DNA of 64,000 nt, taken from Buddleja alternifolia. Taxonomy: Eukaryota > Streptophyta > Magnoliopsida > Lamiales > Scrophulariaceae. Of this stretch, positions 9,164-20,832 are shown piece after piece. Location of the stretch: NCBI GenBank assembly GCA_019426215.1, contig CM033393.1, positions 10,078,046-10,142,045 on the forward strand, written 5' to 3'. The notes beneath the pieces were generated by a model. That model saw only the letters and a program-made list of their open reading frames with translations, ran no database searches and was not told where the DNA came from. The translations under genes and the position numbers were made by a program. Within the stretch, counting starts at the first letter, position 1, and every line of letters starts with the position of its first letter.

Positions 9164-11304
9164 TGAAAGAGTTAGGTGCCCGGTGTGCCATTTGTAGGGC
9201 GTAGTAGCCGACTCTTTAAACAGTCTTATATTGTATCTTGTCAAGTAATTTAATAAATGGCATTTTCTTCTTTATCTCATCATTCTATGCAATTAGATAA
9301 AGTCCCCTAGATCACTCTTAACCTATGAGATGTGTTGGGTATCGGGGATGCCAATCATGGAATACGTCTCTGAGGTTGTGGTCTTAAAGATGTTCCAAGT
9401 CATAGAATCATTGAGATAGGGATATCAATGACTCGTAAAGACTAGCACGTACAATGCACACTCTTGGAGAGTGTATCCTATTCCATAGATACTGATACGG
9501 TGTACATCAGTGCATGTATGTGGGTTCTCGTTGGGATCGAGTAAACTGAACAACCCCGCCGAGATTCCATATTGGAGTCAATGTCGAATTTGGAATCTCC
9601 TCGGTTACGTAGGCATAAGATTGGTCCTCATGACTTGAGGCACCATTGGTCGTCTCGTGCATCGCCCACTGTACTTAGATTTGTCACACGATTCTAGGTG
9701 AGTCATAAAGTGGGGCATATTGGGTCCAGTCTGGTTATGTACGGAGGCGCGTGAGTGCCCAAAAAGAATCCGTCACTGATCATTAGCATCGGCGCATATC
9801 CTATGTACTTCACAGTGTATTGACCATGGGAACCTCCGACCAGAGTAGTATCAATAAGGAAGAGCAGTGTTTCCTCGCTTGATTGATAAATTGGTCAATG
9901 TCACTTAGATCGATATACATAGAATCGAGTTACTGGGATTTCGGCTGACATCCAAGTCCTAGATTCGATCGGGATATTTGATGGAAGGATTTTACTTATG
10001 CGAAAATCGTAATGCGGAAAGGTCACCTAATAATCGTTCATGGTTAGGTCTTCTTGGCGCGTGGCTAGTACTAACCTTGATTTGTAGGAACCATGAATTA
10101 ATCGGTAATTAATTCTTGGTCGGATTAAAATACTTGGAGTAATTAAATCTAGCAATGAAAATTGCAAAGGCACAACGGGGTTGTGTTCCTACTACTAGTA
10201 CATGAACGAACCTACAATGGGGTTACACACTTACTCAAGAAAGTTCAATTGCTATGTGAATATTAATCCGGTTTAGGATTAAAGTAAAATTGATTAATGA
10301 GATTAATTAATTAAGTGGAAGACATTTTAATTAGTAGGCTTGGGAAAATAATTTTTCTATTAATTAATCTTGGAAATTAATCATTAACGGAAATTATTAT
10401 TATCCGGGAATATATTTAAGCTACTAATTTTACTATTAATTAATCATGAAGATTATTTAATTAACAAGTCTTGGAAGACTTGGGAGTCATTTTAATTAAG
10501 TTGGACTTAATTCATTGAAGTCACAAGAGTGAAATTCAAAGCTAGTCAAAGTGTGACTTGTAATGTTTTTTAAATGAAGAAGAAAATGAAAAATATTCTC
10601 TTACACATGTGGTGGTAGTTGAGAATAGAATGGTAGGTGAGAATGAGGTGGTAGGTGAAGAAAAACAAGTCTTCTACTCCACCTAACACCATATGGCCGA
10701 AAATTGGTGGCTATAAAAGGAGGTGTTCTTGCTCTCATTTAAAACTTGATGAAAACTTAAAAAGAAAAAAAAGCTTAGAGCTTAGTTCTTCATCTCTAGA
10801 TTTTTCTAGCTTCTCTTGTGATTCTTGAAGACTTTCTTCTATAGAACTTCTTCTTGAAGATTAGTTGTAAAAGATTATCTTCCATAGATATTTCTTTTAG
10901 TAACTCTTCTTGTCTTCCACCTTTCACTACATAGACTCCATTTCCTTAGGGCATATATCTAGCCAATATTTTGCTTAAGGTATGAACTTACTTGAGGTGT
11001 GTCCTTGTAGAGGCTTCTTTCTTTAGGAGCTTATGGTGGTTTGATTCGAACCCCTCCATATTGAGGTGAGGATTCAAAAATGAGAGCCAAAGTTTTTGGT
11101 GTGGTTTTCCTTGTGTTGTGGTTTTACACCCTCACTTTAATAAAACCCCAAATCTTGTAATCGGTTTAAAACCCCTTTACTCGTATTAGTTTTTGTTGTG
11201 CATTACTTTGACCCCTAGCTTGGGATGCCGATATATATGTGTTTTATATACTTTATTTCTTCCATTGCGCCGGCATCGCTTGTGGGGGCATACCGATCCT
11301 AACA
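9164..11304 (+). repeat. 3' LTR of Copia element 2 (2141 bp)
   Basis: Begins TGAAAGAGTTAGG and ends GATCCTAACA just before the duplication GTTTA. The first ~625 bases match the truncated 5' LTR at 2706-3331. No coding capacity. A TATA box lies at 10712. Confidence 0.9.
10712..10719 (+). promoter_or_regulatory. TATA box in 3' LTR of element 2
   Basis: GGCTATAAAAGGAGG is a strong plant TATA box. The R region would start about 30 bases downstream, in a stretch rich in CTT and TCTAG. Confidence 0.65.
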
Positions 11305-11916
11305 GTTTATGTGGAGCAACCACCAGGATTCATCAACAACCATGAGAAAAGTATGGTCTACAAATTGGATAAGGCACTCTATGGCCTTAAACAAGCACCA
11401 AGACATTGGTATGACACTTTCTCTATCTTCCTTATAGGTAAAGGCTTTTCAAAAGGCAGCGTTGATACAACGTTATTTAAAATTACTCATAATGAAGATA
11501 TTCTCTTAATCCAAATTTATATTGATGATATTATCTTTGGTTGTACTAATAAGCGATTGTGTGAGAAGTTTTCGAAAATGATGCAAGATCAATTTGAAAC
11601 GAGCATGATGGGTGAATTAACTTTCTTCTTAGGATTACAAGTTAAACAACTTCCTAATGACATATTTATAAACCAAGCTAAACATACAAGAGATATGATT
11701 AAGAAATTTGGTATGGAAAACGCATCATCTTCAAAAATTTCAATGAGCCAAACACTTAAATTAGATAAAGATGAAAGTGGGAAGAAAATTGATATCACTA
11801 ATTATAGAGGTATCATTAGATCACTTCTATATCTTACTGCTAGTAGACCTGATATTATGTTTTCGGTATGCATATGTGCACGTTTTCAAGCTGATCCTAA
11901 AGAATCACGCTTAATT
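11305..11916 (+). pseudogene. SIRE-like pol, part B: RT C-terminal half
   Basis: Continues the RT frame interrupted at 774 and 2705, starting with VYVEQPPGF. Motifs: KALYGLKQAPRHWYDTF, IYIDDIIFG (the YVDD box as YIDD, both Asp kept), GELTFFLGLQV and YRGIIRSLLYLTASRPDIMF. The frame ends at a TAG (11923-11925) because of a deletion that joins it to the end of RNase H. The ATG at 11239 lies in the LTR of element 2 and is not a real start. Confidence 0.88.
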
Positions 11917-12190
11917 GCTATGTAGCCGCTGGAAGCTGTTGTGCACAAATTCTTTGGATGAGGCAACAACTTAGAGATTATGGATCAATCCTAGGTCCTA
12001 CCCCAATCCATTGTGATAACCAAAGCGCTTTAGCTATGACCCAAAACCCAGTCCTTCATTCTAGAACTAACACATTGACATTCGCTACCATTTCTTGCGT
12101 GACCATGTTCAAAAGAAAGATATCTCCATGCATTTCATTGGTACTGACAAACAATTGGCAGATATCTTTACCAAAGCATCATATTTTATA
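11917..12190 (+). pseudogene. SIRE-like RNase H remnant
   Basis: Starts inside a YVAAGSCCAQILWM motif, which normally lies ~90 residues after the point where the RT part stops, so the first catalytic part of RNase H has been deleted. Then come PIHCDNQSALAM (catalytic Asp) and, after a frameshift near 12085, [11 protein letters not shown] at the end of pol. Confidence 0.8.
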
Positions 12191-12908
12191 GGCATGTAGT
12201 TTAGGGTAAATCCACTTTATTTTTATGTCTAAAGCATTTTTCAAAATTGAAATGAGTTATCAATTTTAGGTGGAACCTTAAAATTGTACTTATTCCAATC
12301 TATGAGCGACTGTGATAAAAAATTGACTTTGAAAATTTTATGCATTGATCACTAGCGTTTATTAAAATGTCTTTTAAAGATCGAAAGTGATTGCCTTTTA
12401 TGAAAAAGGACTTCAGCGTTAAAAGATTCTCACTATAACGCTAAGTAAGTTTCTCTAAAAATCATGCATAGTTTTCATCACTTAAAGGTCGCATGTGGAT
12501 AAGTCCAAAAGATGAGATTTGGCAACTGCCCACACGTGCCTATCAAATCAAACTGATGGTTAATGATTCCTATCTAAAAACTAGGCGGTTCAATAACTGC
12601 ATCTGTCTGAGTACATGTCAGCGTACTATCAGGCGCGTGTAATTCACAGCTGTTATCCTATTTTACCGCACTTTTTGACATCCGTCTTTATGAGTAAACG
12701 ACTTAGATTAAATGTTTCAATTTTCAAAATTAATGATTTAACATGTGGCATTAGTCCAAGCAACTGAGGAGTTATTTTTGCCTCTATTTTAACCCTCCGT
12801 GTTTTTACAGAAAAACTTTATCACTCTCAAATTCTCTTGCTGTAAAAACTTTCTTTCTCAAGGTAAAAAGGCTCTCGATTTACACTCAACAGCTTCAAAC
12901 CTTCATCA
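12191..12908 (+). other. Spacer between pol and the additional ORF
   Basis: About 0.7 kb with no coding capacity. It might hold splice or promoter signals for the downstream ORF, but I see no clear TATA box or repeat. Confidence 0.4.
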
Positions 12909-14103
12909 ATGGTGCCACCAAAATCCTCAAAATCATCCAAATCTACCACTAGAAGATCTTCTAAATCTCAGAAACCAGTCACTGTTAATGTTGGATTTCT
13001 TGTGAACTGGGATTACCTTTATGATAACCAGAACTTTCCTCTGAGGACTATTCTTCCTCTCGTCCAAGAAACTGGTTTACGGGAAATGATAACCTCCCAT
13101 TCAAACATTTATGAGGAAGAAACCCTTTTTTTCTTCCAGAACGCAAAAAATTCTGACGATGGAAACTCCATTTCCTGCATCTTTCCATTTGCCCGAGAGA
13201 CCTTTGTTCTCACTCCTTAGCTTTTATCTTCTTTACTACACCTGCCCAATGATGGTGGAGAAGTTGAAGACGTCACTCTTGGCGACGCCACCAAGGTCTA
13301 AGCACTGATCAAGAAAGATGAAATTGAAGCTGCCTATGAACCGAACTTCAAAAAGAATGACATGAAGGGCAAATATGTCATTCTGGCTGACATATGCTCA
13401 AAGATGATTGAATGCAGGTAAGGAAGCTTCGATAAGATCTCCAACGTTCAGTACAAGATGATGGTAGTCATTCGGACCAAGTTAAAGATCAATTGGTCGG
13501 TGAAACCCAAGCCTTATGGGATTGTGTTAAGTTTAATTTAAGTGCTAGAGGTTTCGTCAACACCGCTAGAAAGAAAGTCCCAGCGCTTAAGTTCTACGAG
13601 AAAAAGATGATCGGTGAGTTGTTCAAACCCAAGCGACGGGGTGAAGCATCGGTTCCCAAGAAAGAGCGTGAGCGACTCCTTGCGGAAGGTATTATTCATA
13701 GCGATGATGAAGAGCAAGAGACTTCGCCTTCATCATCATCAGAAGAGGAAGTGGTGGTTAAGTGAACAAAACGTAAGATCACTGTTAAAGTCGCTGAGGC
13801 AGCTAAGCCTGCCAAGAAGCAGAAGAAGAAGGAGACCCAGAAGAAGAAATCTCCAACTCCTCCTCCCAAATCGCCCTCTCCCCCCTCCCTTTGTTATTTC
13901 TCCAGAAGAAGAAGAGGTTGAAGAAGAAGAAGTGCATTTAGCACGCAAGCGTTCCACGACAGGAGGATCCACTAGCGTTCCCTTCGAGCCAGCGCTTGAA
14001 GCACAAGCAAGTGTCCCTTCTCCTCCTCCTTCCGTTTCTGTATCTGTTCTTATTTCCGAGCCGAAGCCTGCTATACCTTTTGAAAAGGCAAAAATCTTTC
14101 AGG

Positions 14104-14181
14104 GTAAGTACTTGTGAAGAACAACGTATTTTTATCCTTTCCTCGTTATCTTTCTTTAACGCTAGGATAAAATTCTTATAG
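14104..14181 (+). other. Candidate spliceosomal intron 1 in the additional ORF (78 bp)
   Basis: The exon ends TTTCAGG, followed by GTAAGT; the segment is T-rich and ends TTCTTATAG. Removal joins G to CT as GCT (Ala) and continues as RIDHDI in an open frame. The unspliced reading hits a stop within five codons. 5' site and branch/polypyrimidine context look like a normal plant intron. Confidence 0.55.
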
Positions 14182-14367
14182 CTCGAATAGATCATGATAT
14201 TTAGTATGTACTGAATACTTTGGATGCTTTCAAAATCCCTATTAAAGTTGTTCCTGTCACTTCTTTCCTCGATTTAGATCCTAAAGAAGTTGTCCCGGAG
14301 CCTGAGGAACCTGTACTAATTGTTCAAACAAAACAAGCGATTGAGTCAGTCGATGATAGTCCTCAGG

Positions 14368-14447
14368 GTAAGTGTTGTAGTCTTTTATTTGTGATTTCTA
14401 CTTAGTAGAAATTTTGCTTGCTTATCTCAAACGCTTGCTTGTATCAG
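14368..14447 (+). other. Candidate spliceosomal intron 2 in the additional ORF (80 bp)
   Basis: The exon ends CCTCAGG, followed by GTAAGTG; the segment ends in TTGTATCAG before CTCAAAATGC. Its removal also joins G to CT (Ala) and moves the reading from frame 3 to frame 2, which then stays the coding frame for 2.3 kb. Same phase and same junction codon as intron 1. Confidence 0.6.
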
Positions 14448-17400
14448 CTCAAAATGCTCCAGACGCTGATGCACCTCCACCTTCAGAGGTTCCTGTTGAA
14501 GTGAATGTCGATATGGCAAAGGTTGTGGATATCGCTAAGGAAGTAGCTTAAGTCCTTCCTGATACTGAAACATCTCCAGTCAGTGAAGCGACTGTGTAGG
14601 CTGAGCGGTCGAAAGAAGTGGCCCCTATCCCAACCGAATCAATTGCTTTTGTCCCTACTCCAACCGGATCTCCTCCTCGTGTCATCAAATTCTTTCCCCG
14701 TGGCTATGATGCAAATGACGAGTTTTACTTTGCCACCAAGGACCTTGACACCAGGCTATTGGTCGATATGGAGATAAACTTTCAAAATACTCTCCATAGG
14801 ACTGATGTCTCTAATTATGATAAGTTTGGTTTCTTCGAGCGTTTCGCTGATCTGGGTCTCTAATCTCTTGAGCATCTTCAATCCCGTCTTGAGTATATTA
14901 GGCGACCAGCGTTCAATATGACAGAATTTGACGAGAAGCGTTTCAATTTTACTGGCCATTCTGAAGAATCTTTTTATCTTTTGCGCCAAAACAAGATTGT
15001 CATCAAGAATCCCCATATGGGTGATTGGTTGAAGAACCCTGATGAAGAAATTCTTAACAGAATTGGATACTCTACCTATCCCAAAGTTGTGCATTCTCCT
15101 CAGAACGCTCTATCCCCAAAGCCTCTCAGATTGTGGAAAGGAAAAGGACCAGTTGTCGCTGAGCGCCCCAATCCTATTAACGCTTGGATAGAAGCTGAAG
15201 CCCGCTAGTATCTTGCAAGATATTGAGTTGGGGACTATGATGAAGAAATAGAACGCTTTGAGAAATTGCTAGCCGCTAGAAAAGAACAGAAGAAAGCTGA
15301 CAAGCTTGGTAAGCAATGGATGATGGATACCGCAAGATGGGCTGAAGAGTTTGTGTTGCATTTCTACACGATAGACGAACTTGTGAGATATCCATTCTTG
15401 TTTCAATTCGGAGTAGATTACAGACGTAGAGGTTTTGCTGTGTTTCTACTCGAGCAAAGCAAGAGTCTGGTGGGCAATATTAGCGACTTGCCTTATTATA
15501 GACAGTCAATAGAACGTCATATTCGCCAGCATCTAGCTTCAGTCGCTCAGGGAGGACGCTATGTTTATCATTCATCTCAAGATTTTGTACAGCGTATTCT
15601 TCCTAATCTGAATGAAGATGCCTCAACCAGTAAGTGACCTCTTTTGCCTGGGCAAAGTGAAGTTCCAATGAGCCTTGACAATGATCATGCTGAGTTTGCA
15701 GAACTCTACAGAGACAGGAGAGCGATTCTTGAGAGTGCACAATCGCTGGACATCTCCTTCGTTGAATATTTTGGCCTGAATAACTTCAGGGGCTATAATC
15801 TTCATCCTGTTTTTGTATGTGAGCTGAATGTTAAAGTGGCCAAGATGATTTTGCTAATCAGGACAGTGGACCAAGAGGCTGCCCAAGTGGTAATGCCATT
15901 TATTTTGGACGTCTACAATTCCTATATTTCAGGAGTTGAGCTGTCGGATGATGTGCAATTTGCACTCAGCAATGAAGAGAGCAAAGACGCTATATTTTAT
16001 ATTTCGCAGACTAACATCCTAAGTCTAAGGCATGTTATGGAAGCAATTGGCCTACCTTGGGTCATTACCATTGAAAAACCTTCTCCTCAAATCCAAATCG
16101 TTGAAATTGAAGAGTAACAAGCTCCTGCTATGGAAGTCGCTCATACTAATAGCGTTTCAGCAGTAGAGGTTCCAGTTGTTGCTCAAGCTGAAGAAATTGA
16201 TGCTGCAACTCAATCTTTTGAGCAAGCGATTGAAGAGGTGCAGGTTGATCTCAATGAAGTGGCTGAGGAAGAACCTATTCTTCGTGATCCGGCTAACGGC
16301 AAGGCTCTTGCAGCGATGCCTTCTCAAGCAAAATCTCCTTCCAGCGATTCATCAGACTCGGACTCCGAAAATGATCCAAAGGCTAGAGATTTCAGAAAAG
16401 CAGTTCGAAATTCTCTTAGTAATATCACAAGCTCGTGTTCTCATTTGGAAGAGCAAAGCACTTCAACGCTTAACCAAGTAGAGAGAATTCTTCAAGCTGA
16501 CATGAGAAACGTCAACAAGCTTACAATCTCTATGATGAATAGTATCTCTCCTCTTGTTAAAGAAATGTCTGATGACTTTAATCGGTCGCTAGCCCAGAAT
16601 GCATCCGTTGATACTGAGCGACATACTTCTTCCAATTTGGTCTCTCAAAGTATTGCTGAGCAAGTTGCTCTCTTAGTGGATGAAGTCAAACTTTTTCGTC
16701 GGGACATTGCTAAATTGAAGACCTCCCTTGATGATGCCAAGAAGGAGAAGATCTGAAAGAAAGTCCCAGTCCAAAGCCTTGAAGGAGCCCATCTCTAAAA
16801 CAGATAACAAGCATTGGCGCACCATGTTCGAAGAAATAATGAGCATAAAGAAAATGCTTACTAAGAAGCGAACGCCAAGATACTATCAAGGGCAGGCACT
16901 TGCTTTCGGACTTAGACGTTGAATTTCTAGAGGGTATGGGTTTTCATCCATACGCCAGACCTCTTAGAAGACCTATCAACGGGAAATCTACCAATAATCG
17001 AAGACAAGACATTTATCATGACTTGATTCGTGAACTTGGAATCCCTCCGAGGGATTGGGTGGAAAGGCTGATGGAGCTGAATGAAAGCGCTAGACAAAGA
17101 AGACATGATTATAATGAAATTCAACATACAACCAAGATAGACGTTGATGGACTTCTACTGGATCTAGCGACTGAAATCTACCAAGAAGAAGCAAATAGGA
17201 AGCGACAAAAAAGATGATTGCTTATATTTTCTTATATGTTTCTGTTGTCGCTTTAAATTATTTACCTTCAGTATAAATCATGTATGCTTATCTTTTATAT
17301 GAATGAATGAATGATTTATCGCTGAAACAACTTGTTGAGACTAATCTAACCTTAGCTAACTTAACTAACTTTCCAAACGCTAACTTATGATTATTTTTTG

Positions 17401-17459
17401 CTTTTCTTTGAACTTTTAATCTATAAAAGAGTTATAAGAGTTAAGGTCTTGACATCATC

Positions 17460-17473
17460 AAAAAGGAGAAAAT
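17460..17473 (+). promoter_or_regulatory. Polypurine tract of the SIRE-like element
   Basis: AAAAAGGAGAAAAT lies immediately before the LTR start TGTTAGG at 17474. Confidence 0.65.
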
Positions 17474-18971
17474 TGTTAGGAAATTTCATGTTAGATGTTT
17501 CGATGATGACAAGATAGGATTTTATGTTAGACCCCAAAAAGAATGTAAGTTTATATTTTCATAAGAGAAAATGTATAAGTGTTTGAAAGGTTGTAATTTT
17601 ATTAAGCTTGTAATTTTTATCTTTGTAGACTTTAGATTAAGTATTGGATACCAAGTCGTTAGTAAAATTCTAGGTGAGTCTATTAGAGATGAAGTTGAAG
17701 ATCAGTGTCTGAAGACAAGTGAAGATGAAGATTTTGTCTTAAGCGACTGCCAATAGCTATGGACTATTTCAAGGTTTATGAATCAAGCGATCAAAGTACT
17801 CAACCGTTCAAGAGGATCAGGTTCACCTGAAATAAATTCTCAAGTCATGAAGGGCTTAAATGCAATCATTCAACGGACATTTATTTCCAACGGGAAATAA
17901 ATCCAAATGCATTAAATGCTTGATAAAAGCATTAAATATGATAAGGACAGATTGTATACGAAGCAAGCTACTTATTGGCTAAAACTATAAGAAATTCAGA
18001 GTTCAAACCTGCCACATCAAATCAGTGCAGCAGGAATGTCAGAGAAAAGGTATGACTCACTCGCGCGTGAGAGGCACGCACCTACATGTGTCCAACAGAC
18101 AAATCCCAAGAAATTGCCTATAGATACCTTACCCCCAGAAAACCCTAAAATATACGTACATACACAAGAAAGTCAAAATTTTGCTAAAATTCTCTCTCAA
18201 GAAAAAGCTTAGAAACTCCATCCCCAAAATTCTTCTAAGCTTTTTACATACATTCCAAATAGTCATAGATATCTCAAATATCTTCAAAGAAGAACCATAC
18301 ACTATTATTGAGATATCCTAAGTTGTTTGAACTTTCTAAAATCAAACAAACCCGTGATGAAAAACCCTCAACATCCTCTGTCTGTGTGAAGAAGTTGTTG
18401 ACTCTACAAGCAGAGTGAGAAGAAGCTTGTTAGTGAAGATCTTCATTGGTGCTAAAGTCTGTATGATCAAGGAGCCCAAGATCATCATCTCCACCTCTAT
18501 TTTGTAGAAGCCTCTATGTGATCCTTCGATAATCAATTTAGTGGAATTCCTCCAAGTGAACAAGAAGAAGAAGGATGTAGCTGGGATTACACCACCCAGT
18601 GAATCTTACAAATTCTTGTGTTATTTACTGTCATTTACTATTTTATCATCTTACTTTATATTCTATTATTTTATCTTGAAAAGGACAAGTAAAACGATTA
18701 AGCGACTATTTAACCAAAACTAACGCTAGAGCTTTAAAATCACGTCCGATGTGCTAACCCTGATTAAGCGATCTAAGTTTTACCCTACTTTGGTAAATTG
18801 CTAAAATCACTAATTCTTAGTTATCTTTATTGTAGCGCTTGACCTAGTGCTCAGCTCTCTAAGCGCTCAAATCTTTAAAAGTGATACGAAATTTTTGAAG
18901 TCGAAAAAGACTTTAGGGTCTATTCAACCTCTCCCCTTCTAGACCCTTTCGTATGACACTTGAGACCACCA
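17474..18971 (+). repeat. 3' LTR of the SIRE-like element (~1.5 kb)
   Basis: Begins TGTTAGGAAATTTCATG and ends about GAGACCACCA. It is homologous in inverted orientation to the solo LTR 775-2680 and directly to the truncated LTR ending at 25577. A weak TATA-like CTATAGATA lies at about 18118. The right boundary is inferred from the other copies because the element's target duplication is outside the window. Confidence 0.8.
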
Positions 18972-19086
18972 GCTTATGCTATATTTTTTGCTATTATTTG
19001 TGTGGCGACATAGGTTCTTGACATTTTAGTCTTTATATATATAAAGATCATAAGCATAATGACACAAATATGAATAAACTTCATTA

Positions 19087-20665
19087 TGTTGGGAAAAATT
19101 AACCAAATGCAACAGAAACGGAATTTTAAAATTTTATTTGGATTTTCCCATAACAGGATCCATCCCGGGGCTTTATCAGACATATGTATGATAGTGAAAA
19201 TGACACTTCACCCATTGTAGTGAAGTGGTTGGAGAAACTCAAACTTTCGAATTCTTCAATTTCTTCGCGAATAACTCTGGCAGAATTCTTGATAATTCGA
19301 GCAGTCTAAAAGTGCTGCCTCTAAATTGTCTTGCCGGAAAAAGCTTGATTCGTAAAATCTCCTCCTTGCTTGGTACAGTGACCGAGGGGTAGGAATAGAG
19401 AAGAGAGGAATTTTTTTGTCTTGTGGCTCAAGTGTTAATTGTAACTTATGACCGAGGTATTAACTAATGTGATATATTTATATCACTTAAATAAATATCT
19501 TGGGCTTAATTTAGCCCATTAAGGACGCCTAGTGGCTGCCCCTTATTAGTCTTAGTTTGCCTATTGGTGCACCAATTTGAGCTCGGTCCATTCCATTATT
19601 TAATTACTTAATTCAATCCAATTAATTAATCTAATTAAATAATAGATAGGATATTTACTTAATTTTTATTTCTTCAAGAAATAATACATTAATTAAATTA
19701 TAAATGAATTAACTTATTTTTTCAAATAATTAATTTTAAGTATCCAATACTTAAAATATTACCACAAGAAATATTCCATATTTTCTACCGATTTTTCCTT
19801 TTTAAACGTGACTCTTTAAGTTTATCTATATTTGGCAATGAGAGGATTCCATTGAATATGGGTCCCACCTAGTAAATAAAATGAAATAATTGGATCATCT
19901 TTACCTTTTCTATTGTAAATACTGTGAGAAAACAAACTCTTCGTTTCCTTATCCCGGTCAAGTGAGAGTCATGATTTTAGGTCAAACTCACTAACTTGAC
20001 ACTATGTTATATTTATAATAAGTCCAAATCAGTGAATCCTTTGGCCAAAGATTTAAGATCTAACTTACTTATAAATGCATAGGATAATTCCTCGTACATC
20101 TTCGAGGGAACGAATCCTATCTTGGATATCAGTTAAGACTACTACTTGCCCATTAGGTTGCAGTTCAAGGTTGACCCCACCAAAGGGTAAATTGGGTCTA
20201 ACTACTCTAATGACAAACCTAATGTCACAAGTATATCTTTAGCTCGATTCCTCAAGTCTAAAGTTCAGACACACCTATTACAATTTAATCAATTCTGTCA
20301 TTGTCTATCAAAGAGTGAAAACCCATGTGACAACTTCGATGTGAGCCATGTCTGAGTGCCACTATCTCCATCAGTGCACCTATGTTGTGAGTTCTTCACT
20401 ACTTTCTAGTGATTGACGGGCACCTTTCTCGTCAAAACTCACATTATACAAGTCTTCATGATTTTCAATGCTCAATTGAGAATCATTGACTTGCAGACTA
20501 TTTTAGTACACAAGTATCAAACTCTTCTAGTGCCTTAGAGAGTAAACTCTTGTGTTCATGGACTTATAGATGATTACAATATATAAATGCCAATATAATG
20601 GTAAACAACTAATTGTCTTTTATTGATAGAATATGAAACAATTATAATTTAATAATGTCCTAACA
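19087..20665 (-). repeat. LTR of a Copia-type element (minus orientation)
   Basis: Read on the minus strand it starts TGTTAGGACATTATTAAA at 20665 and ends TTTTTCCCAACA at 19087, a normal TG...CA structure. The minus-strand sequence just upstream (20666-20710) is partly purine-rich, as expected before a 3' LTR. No 5-bp duplication flanks it (CATTA against TTCTC), so it is probably the 3' LTR of a truncated element rather than a solo LTR. No coding sequence inside. Confidence 0.55.
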
Positions 20666-20832
20666 TTCTCTAATCCTCTAGTGGCATTTGAGGACATTAA
20701 CCTACACATTATTTTTCAGTCTTATCAGGAGAAAATAAGCATGCATTGCATGATTGTTATCATAGAAAACAGAAATCAACATGGGACTACTTCTAGATGC
20801 TTTCAAATCGAGCATTTATTTTTTTGGAGAAA

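Larger units (their letters stand above)
2706..11304 (+). mobile_element. Ty1/Copia element 2, nested in the SIRE-like RT
   Basis: Bounded by TGAAAGAG at 2706 and CCTAACA ending at 11304, with a perfect 5-bp duplication GTTTA (2701-2705, 11305-11309). The order is truncated 5' LTR, leader, gag, protease, integrase, RT, RNase H, PPT, 3' LTR. The host RT frame resumes exactly after the second GTTTA. The element is inactive: the 5' LTR lacks about 1.5 kb together with the primer-binding site, pol has several frameshifts, and a LINE fragment interrupts the protease/integrase region. Gag, pol and leader resemble element 3 (28428-44542), so the two belong to related families. Confidence 0.93.
12909..17217 (+). 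pseudogene. Additional (envelope-like position) ORF of SIRE-like element, degenerate, with two intron-like gaps
   Basis: Starts at ATG 12909 (MVPPKSSKSSKS...) with a Ser/Lys-rich N-terminus. A globular region follows (VNWDYLYDNQNFPL, LVQETGLREM, then KINWSVK near 13478), then a Lys/Pro/Glu-rich low-complexity stretch (13780-14050). After two intron-like segments comes a long frame-2 stretch (14448-16756). It includes IKFFPRGYDANDEFYF, WMMDTARWAEEFVLHFY, an acidic linker, and a probable coiled coil (16400-16756). The C-terminus is in other frames (16757-17217, to TGA). No clear signal peptide or transmembrane helix is seen, so 'envelope' refers to position only. At least ten in-frame stops and several frameshifts are present; most stops are at codons that were probably Gln or Arg. 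I recall similar ORFs from Lamiales annotations; the function is unknown. Confidence 0.7.
1..18971 (+). mobile_element. SIRE-like Ty1/Copia retrotransposon, 5' part outside window, split by two insertions
   Basis: The element enters the window inside pol and runs to a 3' LTR ending at 18971. Its own pieces are 1-774, 2686-2705 and 11305-18971. The rest is a solo LTR (775-2680) and a complete Copia insertion (2706-11304). Removing both insertions with one copy of each 5-bp duplication restores a continuous RT reading frame across both breaks, which proves the nesting. Order on the element: integrase end, RT, RNase H, a 0.7 kb spacer, a long additional ORF of envelope-like position, PPT, 3' LTR. 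Copia elements with an extra ORF between pol and the 3' LTR are typical of the plant SIRE/Maximus lineage, and the RT style fits. The lineage name is inferred by eye. Confidence 0.8.

Noticed and set aside
13739..14195. Minus-strand ORFs rich in Ser/Arg
   Set aside because: Shadows of the Lys/Pro/Glu-rich part of the additional ORF on the plus strand.
15618..15655. Third intron candidate (AGTAAGTGA) in the additional ORF
   Set aside because: The nearest AG that restores the frame is only ~28 bases away, too short for a plant intron; a single C-to-T stop (TGA from CGA) explains it better.
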